From: Prauserella endophytica | GTDB lineage: Bacteria > Actinomycetota > Actinomycetes > Mycobacteriales > Pseudonocardiaceae | Assembly: GCF_005146945.1 (NCBI RefSeq) | Contig: NZ_SWMS01000002.1 | Location: forward strand, 186,001-250,000 | Direction of reading: 5' to 3' | DNA length: 64,000 bases | Shown here: piece by piece, positions 58,501-60,929 of the stretch | Position numbering within the stretch: position 1 is the first letter of the stretch | Layout: every line of letters starts with the position of its first letter | Notes under the pieces: model-generated | Told to the model about the DNA's origin: nothing | The model's database searches: none | Seen by the model: only the letters and a program-made list of their open reading frames with translations | Program-made: the position numbers and the translations under genes

Positions 58501-60911
58501 CGGGGCACGGAGCGAGGATGCTCATCGCGCGGCTGCCGCAGGGAACCAGCCCGGCCGCCACGGACTCCGCGCTGCGCCGCGGCCGGACCGCGCCGTATGA
58601 GTTCGTCATGTGGTCCAACGACCGCGGCGTGGTGAAGGGGACCCGCATCGAGCCCGGTTCCCGCGCGCTCGCCGCCCTGCCCGACGACGCCCCGCACCCG
58701 TCGCAGCTCGTCGCGTTGGCCGTGGACGGCGACGGCGCGCCGCTCGTGCTGCCCGACCATCCGTTGAGCCCGGTGAACGCGCGACCCCCAACGCGGCATC
58801 ACCACTCGTCCGCGGAGGCCGCGGCGCAGTCCGCCGGGCCGATGCTCGCGGGCGCGCTCGGCTGGCCTTTCGGCGTGCCGTCGGAGTTCGCCGGCCTGTT
58901 CGCCTCTCTGGGCGATGAGAACGCGCGCAGCCAGCTCGTGGCACTGGCCGAGCACACCGTTCGGGCCGGCGAGGCCGAGGGAGTGGCACCCGTGCGCCTG
59001 CTGGAGCGAGCGCTGCGCCTGACGGAGGCGAGAGCCGAGGCACGCGGGAGCAACCTGGAACAGGCTCTCGCCGACCAGTGGCGGGCGAACGCTCCCGTCG
59101 CACGACTGGCGGCCGCCGTGGAACCGGTCGTCACGTTCGCGCAGGCTCTGGCCCAGCCCGCAGCCCGCTCGTGGCTGCGGGCGTTGGCCGAAGCGGCGCG
59201 GGGCGATCTGGACGGATTGAGGCACGCCCTGTCCGGGGTGGAGGTGGCCGCCGAGCGGGACGGGATGGAGCCGGAGCCGTGGTTGCTCCGGCGGTGGCCG
59301 GAGACCCTGAGCGCGGAGTCCGCGAGCGCGCTGTTCACCAGTCTGGCGACCACGCCCCATCACCGGTACTTCGCGGGCGGAATCGACGAGGCGATCGCCG
59401 CCTTCCGGCACGGGACCGAGGATCTCGTCGCCCGGCTCGACGAACTCGGCCCACGCGCTCGGGCGAACCTGGTGGAGACCAGCCCGGTGACTTGGGCCCG
59501 GGCCAATTCGTTCCCGGTACTGGATCGGCAGTGGGGTACCGGTGCTGCCGGCGCGGACGGGGTGGACGTGACGATCGGCGCACCGCTGGCCGAACCGGGC
59601 GGGCTCGTTCCGGTGAGCGATCCTGACCGCACATGGGTGTACGAGCCCGAACTCTTCCTGGCGGGTCCCGGCATTCTGGATGTCCGCACCAGCCTGGCGC
59701 CCACCATGGATTTCTTCGCCGACGGCGACCTCGACCGTCCGATCGGCGTCGAGGCCGGAGTCTTCGGGCGGATGGCACAGGTGAGTGGCGTGCGTTTCCA
59801 GGCTGCGGTCACCGTCGAGACACGTCACGCCGACCCGGAAACGGGACGCTTGCTGGAGATCCACGGGTCCCTGCACCGGCTGGACAAGGAACTCGGCACG
59901 ATCCTGTCGCGTTCCGGAGAAGGCGCGCGAGCCATCGTGGCGGCCGGCGACGGCGCCGATTTCGTGACCCTGCACAACCAGCGCGGCCGGATCGTGAGAT
60001 CCGCGGACCTCGTGTCGCTGGCCAAGCCTCCGGATGGCCGGTGGTACGAGATCGTCGTGGGTGTAGTGGACGGTGGGGGACGGCCGATCGTGCTCGACGC
60101 GACGAACGGCACGCGGACGTACCCCGTCAGCGTGGTGAACGCGCGGCCGCCCACGGCGCGGTACCTCGAGCTGCTCGATGGCGGGGCACGGTTCGAGATC
60201 GTCCAGCAGGCGCTGTCCTTCTGGGCCGACGGAGTGCGCGGCGATCCCGGCCGGCTCACAGGTGAGTTCGACCAGGTCTTCCGGCAGTTGGACGATCCAC
60301 GCGCCAGAAGCCAGCTACTGGCCCTGCGTCACTACGCCGATTCCGCCCCGGGGGACACGTCGGTCCTGCTGCGGCGGTCGCTGCGGCTCACCAGGGAACG
60401 TGCCGAGGCGCGCGGGCTCGCGCTCTCCGATGGGTTGCGCGAGCAATGGGATGCCGAGCTCGGCTCCCTGATCGGTACCGGACCGGGTGCCACCGCCCTG
60501 CGGGACGAGACGGTGCCCGGTGGGGGTGCGGATCCTGACCTCGACCCGTCGGCGGACACCCACGTCGTGACCGTGACCGACGAGATCCTCGCCCGCCTGC
60601 GCCAGACCTCACCCGTGGTGGCGGAGTTCGTCCGTGCCAGGGGACTGCGCCGGAACATGCGCACGGGCCTGGTGGACCTCTTCCCGTTCCAGCCCGGCGC
60701 GATGCGCGGCGTGAAGGTTCCCGGCGCGAGCGCGGCCGACGCCGAGCTGCGGTTCCGCGACGCGCTCGCCGGCCATCCGGACGAGCGGGCGATGCTCGGC
60801 CTGCTCGCCGACCACGTGTTCTGTCCGTCGGCGTGGACGGAGGGCCAATGGGTGCTGGTGCACCAGGAGCTGGCCGACGTGGCCACCGGCCGGTACGACG
60901 CCGACGGCTGA
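34539..60911 (+). CDS. giant (8,790-residue) predicted type VII secretion multidomain effector
   Basis: A single uninterrupted frame of 26.4 kb starts at an ATG preceded by GGCAGGGGGAG. Residues 1-150 are helical with W108-E-G110, like WXG100 heads, and 156-200 are hydrophobic (VNVIIMMVEVIVLVVGAIPS). Gly/Ala-rich repeats reach about 530, and a disordered Pro/Ala/Glu linker reaches about 740. Residues 1,150-1,440 hold a nuclease-like module (RFDSVYE...VVEVKG). From about 1,660 to 3,280 and again from about 3,920 to 4,560 come two related mega-blocks; charged coiled coils follow each. Hydrophobic segments occur near 5,816-5,862 and 6,082-6,128. An ART-like module lies near 6,980-7,190, and three diverged tandem modules ending ARPP(S/T) fill about 7,570-8,540. 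There is no Sec signal and no RHS/YD repeats. Gene context (WXG100, YxxxE partner, EccB-E) predicts export by this ESX system; whether it is a toxin, adhesin or structural shell is not known. Confidence 0.85.
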   Translation: MAWSDDAVWAAQDFFREVDGYIEEFNNWFAENAHLLGTYGAVGAEALGVGFPIPVNASTLFDLILGEYPRGDEDNLRQLYEAWAAEAEATHELMESAGAITSGIQLTWEGTGAPVALAMRMSEFSRAAFDLLATQRELSQGVQEFYHQVVLAKGMFLVNVIIMMVEVIVLVVGAIPSFGATLAAIGPAITASSVGIRVAMKAVLEALRQVGFKVALSQLRTTLPTAARLGLTAGRNAAAQRAAQHAGLTAAGLGAGAAARDGATGLAGWAQRALSGPGSRIWALDAQRALRREVIREGAQRSVVRELRGAAVRRELARQFAVNAGARGGATQVLSPAVRSLVDDAVERAVRNGVNPAALLGRRVAGYALFSGAIAAGGDVAAQSGLPVGLWGIDGYEYRPGSTFVAGVGGALSAAPMGLASRTGGYMATGALGGVLGDASTKALTAALDPAQDYQQSVRSTRADPNAEWTWKDAAKAALGGAIGGAWERVIETHGELSTVRLNFEERAYLGWRPPADPLTVIGETDVAGHAAAVEAAAAAHAAATAAAPAAQAPAGSAAPAPAAGGSTTGGAETATGKPGGTAKPGGAPAGGRGQLTSPASRPTADTAVERQPEGAVLGEQRATTPAEPAEPADGPARAAEDGGGERPAQRDEPAPGEPVPDREGTPIDPGGDASVTEPATAGEGTPPDAAPRDTAPPEEPVRGSPEGPVRGHTPDELRTGEQIRLEAAEPSEHVERDATSARRVLAAQLSGLTEGGFATVDRGSGTVTFDFGAGARTTVEFSVDTSADNGLARGEAMVHAGDFARHGGEWTQVRPAGVVLSAYPDVTGGVLDQVLTHLAESTPGVVPEAVDGDPVGQPGEAATAAERVADLLESLTPERDGVRVEPADGSVRLHFPDAVVDAAVAVQDALAPGTGRAHPPRTRVLDGATRQSELAVVEVSSTGTEEALRAALTDLRESVAGKGDLADGAVRLAHDPGARHLVETVRAAVSDALVLPDGDGYVVRLPDDGTFAEDAQALADGLVERGYRAGEPLPADWTGDGPGRSTTWRRPEPGNDFTLRLETPGSRTPPPGTDARTEIARQRWLHERRSTEDFGPRRGRGPLGDNPGVEFYTGHPARPDQPPAPREMPEEEAHEALLSVLNGADRDAADELYARYYKKPNQNPPHIIQRRGGRPAYLGHEVPMIERGSDGLYRVKGTDVPAIPAEYLGGPVYGDRASFPANGVVAEGTHFGIEDADWLAANRPRIQDAVADAAALSSGKRRPARRPFGNAHQDEHDRGGFNRVRRDIGEQLGNVAGAHAMHLARQELPVGHTLVPVPVPLAGAGRFDSVYEERDADGNAVGYRVVEVKGPTASLGARDGLGADPNRYEQGHPRYVQSVLVAMLRRGGAEAALAIRLHQAWQDGTLSYLYVQAKVQNAAQSPTYAPERSGAGGYVTHSPRYEGFVRKLFDLGDAPPHLPAPDGRGTDGDAHALHFADTVRQVAGDAIVLPEGDGYAVGLPDHATYARDAQAVLDLLARRGYGSVGTIRDGWADGDPGLTTRWRHVGLGRETFPLRLETAESLLARHGAAESTVDKLPPPEGAGAVRLPSRTDVETDIALQRHRRERFSPGDDSHGSRPGRGPLGHAGVEFHTGHEPESTPGPPAPPEPAPPTAEEVAARPPGLVLLTGLPRGPLPGMAELAAELAGLGVDGATAESLNRTLLARFDRLVGPDGAVAAFGGRDVRVRAVPEGRPRIVPTETDVVELAQKRIVQSGAGVGRDRQRGRQVQFKADVARLVDPVSRLLIPVTAGFTAQGGQSEIRTATGRFAAAAGSSVDYNQFHHDSATLVGVAVKWEVSVRDDTGSWGSPRRVPPTGDAAEITVWSGNGFLRPPPEAVASSPADRQDPRVPHWHAYGMSGLDAIAEAVVDDLLLSDGERTPDNAEYEAVRIDVRGLQSRLRKAAAEGDRLELPVRTNGRLSHVVEIDVEIRKDTAELLTAPMRDPYLSFDSRSGSGYGGATAVADNGTLGLGAGPRLTPALEASATAYGTRSSLHRYGVDRDTLQMRDLRFTGNTIVHKVSYRASVIVRPIEESARTQPKRFDGEVYLRMPEEQAAHWGLPVPEEAFLVDAAGNRLTEQVETRDGPVLVERVRNLRTPPTEADGEVRFPSYIRDGVGPAHVLPGTLDGEGIRSAVLDWAVDNGYVTRRDPRTGAVKLDNRGVLAHDGSLVPLATRSPTEARHETRLYIEDQLSDAVIAAQLNEAAQTGLPLTLWKRDRTAVTGWRSVTLNVRAKVDTANAVYRGTSDEYHLINLVFGTEALSRSSSFTGGGRGEVGASGLLRLLALAPAAGASGTVEPGVTARRSGSRVASMNDRGTDAAFSVPVSYEITVRDGERETLLGAVDGQRVDVLLHRAFTAGESVRSATPTSTEVLDRAKPLHVSNAADVQRAIGKAARSPEGAVPQRRRPLRDRLRSRPGSLLAGALLPVVSERAIRQFGDYGDLLSHLPRIFGAGYGTTAPFLTGRRRITLRGELEGSTWVGKADWVASGTAVLSETLLGATHDIGAGVSVSLASTADKLGGSPGTGESGLVGRGSSTAGATGATSETGRVVLTNDVYLFTAEGTVTVTPGEPGDTTPLSVVYALAKVDALELYGDGRVPLPASEVADVLRAWSGGEQQLDRAVVAKAALRLVTEHRDEVAAQHLWPVLTDIARAYPGADPRLLPDERTAQAQDPVVTALEYRVVLERLVTEHPEPPEEIGEAAPPPQLTRPGEKGLGANAGVRLTHDTDPVDVLWNLVDRVMPGLLDRQPRVLDALETHVSALGSAAAIDTMLSTGLELRLPVRTRLWTQNLVVRLTAELGTPEVTGRQERVGQERFLHATRSGQGGHRREGGFDLPARGKDETGPGDEIGVDPTGGPLAGRQHADQAVTSAQEHTLAGEFDWVAVNRLRARLDITAGVWAEPLYGAGLSGPVGAAKQLLTQPGRLLGRGESASRFEATVRGELTLEYPARSVADGVPAEPGPLDFRRLRPGALADQDVRAIFVERERLVEQALHLLSAPDVLGHRVHQYRDRISDALGPAVLQAYFATLNGGGEATTMLLDSIPGGTLTVSLRTRLFDVRVERWEDGDDPEADRGFSAQTRVVEATGRTMGARSALTGLVGGDAESPYELDGAAPGLRGEADPAGTVRGSVSGGQQNTFTRGTRVDHHMMTRMGSALWSGRAEHALTVTWKPRLRPPETRRAEVVGGVYFKTPSARVPDILEQRVRLPRSPEERAVLADPLADQGAAPRALRRTVRNAPRFDIADLLRQASQREDFSADRPYATVADLVRDVVGEHPLAVFTGDRGRAELATVGELLLRADDALDTLRDATAPEFRPGELEQARSLVGQLRESLLALHAARDELSTASTPEERSAAVRRHDAASADWANWRPRLGRLHDALVRAQAAVGERTGTTLDVVPDLVARTGFLRYDLADTVRGVLAELGITGRFDSVEGGRERRRWIARDGVPFSDTFLGSAAVPSPPETPGSPVDPGVGRPRRPGRLAARIPRPPLELERLRAASPGPPPSESGPLVDVATIFPATPSSADTVEKVDTVDTADVADVANGPGRAPGASGPEPLRLDGPFVRYEGPTTTDAELLDATLEQVLARQPVDAERDGEGWRFDLGGGAAGPVRFRIGPGEGGVLVTVVGDVAEVVLPPLPEDPAHRMLLTSMAVRSVSAKALPDALRELAAGRLGGGAREDEDDLPFQRALRDLAGIDLDRLLAAEVDLRALHARFGSDLRLAAELAAKRGTAKVLDLPADVKLEAERDRDGEEREPSVVDLPAVAGLFGFDPADAEDVSRFTGLLAAARVPEGLDRGGLERLRALAGDAYLHGRYSAASRRALAETHTDWLGRAFQARDPDLDPFAALPALPRETAEESAASIVENRVEGDPARQLSLVTAVPLEPVPFAPELAAHLADRAADDGITTSWLRARLAERFSRLVSAEGEVWSLGTTQPRDFRVRLRLDEPRPVRIEAQPDASAPLRGALDRRPGTAGIAVETGKPGEPTEVTVAVEVSERDPATGEFTESVVFTSDGPGTGGTLLLAAGETPAEQAAESVRRDEAAGHPLPHLRVLDLGGREEFAEALRRLLSESGYSLDAEVRRRVTAYAGRLEEVLPSAAAGAEGHVFTGRAEVGGRFVVRHTATVRRGDVTMVGGPSAGVRTDRVDLDDGGRVTVEARTGPTQVHQWGDSSGTPGVVHELTLFTETGVELDSVKVGGTLLTRMAEADAYRYGLPVAADAVADGRLVRGVPVADPAEPAPSYPADHLTRAAENDVPVIARELRTGRPLGSTAHDDGAGPLRELVHGVLARHGVVPSAGYVPDGDPAAGDNAPVSRNRRVRARQLDTMLRVDASLSQAGLEAAYQRLATEGLRLRLDRPRPWPRRTEQVKLVVRLDQDPGAAEFLGYLDHAAGQLARGEDGVRATGYRGRTAVFRVPHTVRVELLDHDGQTVGGSLVTRPGSAEVYVPADAALRTVPAELEPYRAALEPASPAPASAPRTQSLGDARLTPWDPATAAGLTGYDERDVRVLLAARDRNAPRLDLADLLRHDDPAGAAVRAVPGGLPPGSLLRLSLDETAAAIAAHDEAARWAGRVTADVRRALPVDPQSGAARRSVVSALTHLRRAETAAALLRERGQALLRARAEGDPAEAHREWVAAAAGTERMLADAEAARRLVLGPASTVRPPPGVPPDPVRAAHDLATALDAEIALEVTALDGTRHRYRVTPDGAVPGESGQEPGRPAAPQIVPPADDAWPAERAALHEALRAAEFSAAELARVLAHDVDLRALHRQAVAEGREFGPVLRAALAGAPSGPAPRTEPALATLFGFHSTEHELAAFRDVLRRAGVGLPVDGRDALLLRGLAGELALRHGAFTAAERRAIVERDWLSGAVATRPARIPPLEVLDPPAPASARTTAAQTRFDETVRLVADRYYHGLPLGQTHRGADPLGPLMDQLAAAIERWGVSYGAWVATQAPGSRFTGDLTAEDFPRVVGDPNALTAAQLRYLDRIGARTEWTEFGAEATFQALYRALPAADRARLAELHGVASPAGLRDGLIAALEAELDLPVDSRPLWSSAPELVTDGDQAAALDALRTGSSAVDGLFEGRLPALLAERYGLAITEVDAAGLATEHRPLVRHGSATLLRAAGQHMPVFDPDDDPGAVSAQRAEPPAQPESPAGAAPAAPAVVVPGERVALPTLPVRAGSTVPEGLADTVATLLDRSEVAAEPAGENRWRLRWPDGLEVELQVRADPDATEASLVLPGLRMTLDGGRPDGPATIVLPPLPDAGPGLVPLLGVPLRAALAELPGRVRDLHAAAPAAESTPEPAEPPGAAPQASAAARAAELLAADERADEELAALTESLLWARQDADPAALAERAEVLAAEFAELADRHAEPESGTGLARAELRLAESYRQHVPVLSGLADTLRYRSLVSEEDGADGLYLAATLDAELARTAGELLRGRAHAGRVLERYLELADPARTTRVESEDERPSAFTGDPRPPRRMRLSKGDLALLDRMLTLLTRHEELVTGLREQGHAGSRADEFAVAEPELDELRHVEELLRRLINGDDAGRDNGAGLSEAVHGSDRRRKWLPKAVRHPRLEGRLTEHGLAIVDHFRQVDEHPAPGLARARWLFKHKVSRMALLLKHNHYADPLEQGSLGDNIHRVVVSPTIELPISARDHGVDGYELPEYPRGHNSFLVTWWSGTGRAALLRPGFTVQLEAADLPEGQVLGPVDRDEAWVEGGRRVILVDRDASMSEVDSALRELLIEEINEYVAPINEIQAYMRFAVYDQGGNIGGNTAGYLLGSATGLGADGVGLLSALFGFAYGGLTQVPLYYTVGGKRAIAADEMRRLMAAWRGGLGGPGLRRLTSELRATVESMTPLARRYGVELPEVAPPSQDLAGSSSAQAQLTARVGGTARQLADALRGEGPRRIPSDLLAEGDYQELLDELRAVSWDADAERLRVELGTGEKVDIAFVPHSRDFSTQRLVDGSWRTRELSYEVIYSTGLAGASDELLWQTLSRELLSALYKASRLWKMPSLKDYIWQNYATLLLEAPASIAFGLAMSRLDTIAQILVGSIGKRGAAVAAALASTRAYKVIAALWTDGRRARLGYDKPDGALTINSLAYTAQGVLASATEIVSRLRRELEAHAPEPGTPADPERDAPVPSDRFGLTERAAQRVKATAAGHANVSSVSDEETDGDTRTVVVSLVRPGRLPERLRTVELRIVVGASPTMRQDFPPRVVHSKFELPRRTVTMLVPRYSSMGALRDEVDRKVADILDREVHLWARTIGQLAVRTGVVGISSGGPNAVYSAATGNDASAVRDGVGVLQSAIDGAATARTVRAAATRQAEGALKAIGEQTAVPATMDDWAELGLRELHGAINAAARFAEQAPAALPPTRSAWYRETRDLTAASPREYVDGFLELAATGALADGIPHLAEVRTIGRGELRLFIDKVKHAGVYELGSKVRGRHRQEMVVRVLPWIPGLPSLLLPNGADTHALALVSPTDAVNGYPQVIEQLRRLVDVYHDGPVGVPGRATLALSEAGPGAASGMVRRTSDEAMRPGAFDVAGAALQLSISIGAAAVGVTAQAWHGRGEFLSGELLRFLINWDGGPLSPLRDQIALFYARTLTEVAGEIDADTTRLTEALGLRRSPDTTPWSFGEPEPLPRPASPPRLDGADGRNGQGGGPRRPKDGGTGPAFGDLEGAPRGVDDAGARPSLTRLIRDQATPHATGGDWGGRPRLVPAARLPEELRRVSARLRSLVDSAAEQPAFHRAGELHRLLDGVDRYATMLAGRASAPVHGLSGRRALADGLTFVTGLSDYVNAFDRVLREQEVPFDGPRLPDPLSPAYLRRVTAAPTGQGDTGWTALSIYRYFRPQATETDLVGAGSLWDLIGDDGYLRTSLEQVHARAQAVQALAAPAETPWHETEPSVGELDLARFGGPAATDIAATQEASRLWWEGLPESDRERVHAFLARGKGAGFASDRYNRYLAYLAYWNDDPPVRDAEADEAALSFARIVDGAGRLPRPVTVYRGIAVRDEAYVDVLRPGSVLTPWRAGAAADVVSRPVDFASYELRWAKQFALRNPPGGERGTGVPVVWRIDTRRGVSLTAVRSDSAELREHLLAPDEPLVVRDVRRTTIAGRAGFVVHAVGESTWAEARDATGTPVRESASTRSAASTRPTASTEQAVLPETGLVRSAERDPAERWDNGFGTHRITTADVSNAVREVLWLVERGPHRDDLRVRHAGPRHYVVDIRGSRVGRVRFDRIRVSFVPANALPDNEPSAGSLDPSDRDTLVVEIAAGLERRRLGLALAHGIAGAGFGATSLLSGLSRNAPAVEGRMAQLELIARELARLAPTDSGTALRAEADTLFREMRAGNPALTRALRARVQSTGGNVRGMFGSAAGNDSPLRGFLRELDLLEQLRLADDQATVERLALDILAERVARRQRNTRRGFALPAAEAFGLVTALWPDALRTSDELTLPATLALLRTMRGEPMVAPPPVLDEPGSDGTVVARVDADRFGRVEDEFDGLWQSLEPAPPGGGHREAVASVPERIRAALERAGERSFAVVALRRHGREPYVVGAVHADRRLMFVDPVAQTASAALPRRELEADGEVTGVDVLVVGPTGRSVPLPGAALSNLSARPPSPEALESLPAAERARWWEALRRVQRDESSEVDLAERLRAPDRGEAALRAAETTSLYHGLRNRDARLQLRAMAVAVGGDPVRLGQALESVRALAERDGGSLEAVLARRGRAWAAAAAVRADPAVPAETADYLRPDLTATSKDVDLLNQRLERRAASAIASLTDEERQSVDTGYPELWRQRNARIYLLPHERHASAGVAGADGVDINAGAPVMEPGGLRPVRGGFGEYVVERFLAGPGKPDQEPPFGLVPTDDGYHAGNRELPYRREIGVFGRIADLTGARFHSLFKEEGRAAGYGSAVVARMRVRDDLAAFLAKAGHGARMLIARLPQGTSPAATDSALRRGRTAPYEFVMWSNDRGVVKGTRIEPGSRALAALPDDAPHPSQLVALAVDGDGAPLVLPDHPLSPVNARPPTRHHHSSAEAAAQSAGPMLAGALGWPFGVPSEFAGLFASLGDENARSQLVALAEHTVRAGEAEGVAPVRLLERALRLTEARAEARGSNLEQALADQWRANAPVARLAAAVEPVVTFAQALAQPAARSWLRALAEAARGDLDGLRHALSGVEVAAERDGMEPEPWLLRRWPETLSAESASALFTSLATTPHHRYFAGGIDEAIAAFRHGTEDLVARLDELGPRARANLVETSPVTWARANSFPVLDRQWGTGAAGADGVDVTIGAPLAEPGGLVPVSDPDRTWVYEPELFLAGPGILDVRTSLAPTMDFFADGDLDRPIGVEAGVFGRMAQVSGVRFQAAVTVETRHADPETGRLLEIHGSLHRLDKELGTILSRSGEGARAIVAAGDGADFVTLHNQRGRIVRSADLVSLAKPPDGRWYEIVVGVVDGGGRPIVLDATNGTRTYPVSVVNARPPTARYLELLDGGARFEIVQQALSFWADGVRGDPGRLTGEFDQVFRQLDDPRARSQLLALRHYADSAPGDTSVLLRRSLRLTRERAEARGLALSDGLREQWDAELGSLIGTGPGATALRDETVPGGGADPDLDPSADTHVVTVTDEILARLRQTSPVVAEFVRARGLRRNMRTGLVDLFPFQPGAMRGVKVPGASAADAELRFRDALAGHPDERAMLGLLADHVFCPSAWTEGQWVLVHQELADVATGRYDADG
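38010..38880 (+). other. PD-(D/E)xK nuclease-like module inside the giant protein
   Basis: Residues about 1,158-1,447 resemble restriction-endonuclease-fold toxin domains of polymorphic toxins. D1329 in GRFDSVYEERD, E1348-V-K1350 in RVVEVKGPTASLG, then QGHPRYVQSVLVAMLRR give the D...ExK...Q order of PD-(D/E)xK enzymes. The module lies deep inside the protein rather than at the C-terminus and is flanked on both sides by copies of a GRGPLG(D/H)xxGVEF(Y/H)TGH segment (near 37840 and 39400), as if it had been inserted between duplicated arms. Confidence 0.5.
39520..48260 (+). repeat. two related mega-blocks within the giant protein
   Basis: Block A (about 39520-44410) and block B (about 46290-48260) share the same ordered landmarks: LxLxTGLPRGPLPGMAELAA versus LSLVTAVPLEPVPFAPELAA; HWGLPVPEEAFLVDAAG versus RYGLPVAADAV; and RNAPRFDIADLLR versus RNAPRLDLADLLR. 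Block B is much shorter (about 640 versus 1,620 residues). A helical module with VDLRAL(H) and LxFGF follows or precedes each (about 45780-46140 and 48950-49280). Strong divergence shows the duplication is old. Confidence 0.65.
55430..56080 (+). other. ADP-ribosyltransferase-like module inside the giant protein
   Basis: Residues about 6,964-7,180 follow the order of exotoxin-type ADP-ribosyltransferases: VTVYRG with R7059, a VVSRPVDFASYELRWAKQFA segment where the STS motif belongs (only the first Ser, S7091, is kept), and ELREHLLAPDEPLVV with E7147 in place of the catalytic Glu of ExE. The first Glu of ExE is Leu. The fold is likely; activity is uncertain because the STS motif is degraded. 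Confidence 0.5.
57270..60180 (+). repeat. three diverged tandem modules ending ARPP(S/T) near the C-terminus of the giant protein
   Basis: Three units end in SARPPS (near 57547), VNARPPT (near 58773) and VNARPPT (near 60135), about 410-455 residues apart. Units 2 and 3 both start with AGADGVD...GAPxxEPGGLxPV. Each has a GxxAR(A/M)xxA strand, then a hydrophobic strand-turn-strand (EFVMWSNDRGVVKG; FVTLHNQRGRIVRS; YVVGAVHADRRLMFVD). Helical connectors with ARSQLxAL and RLTxxRAEARG repeat between them. The core pattern resembles a degenerate papain-like/deamidase toxin fold, without visible Cys-His. Confidence 0.55.
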
Positions 60912-60929
60912 CCCGGCCGGATCAGCCGT
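60904..60929. terminator. short hairpin containing both converging stop codons
   Basis: An 8-bp inverted repeat (ACGGCTGA and its complement) flanks a 10-base loop. The TGA stop of the giant gene is in one arm and the stop of the converging ATPase gene is in the other. It is a modest candidate bidirectional terminator. Confidence 0.5.

Noticed and set aside
34539-60911. Giant gene as a polyketide or non-ribosomal peptide synthase
   Set aside because: No ketosynthase, acyltransferase, adenylation or carrier motifs are present; the N-terminus and neighbours fit type VII secretion instead.
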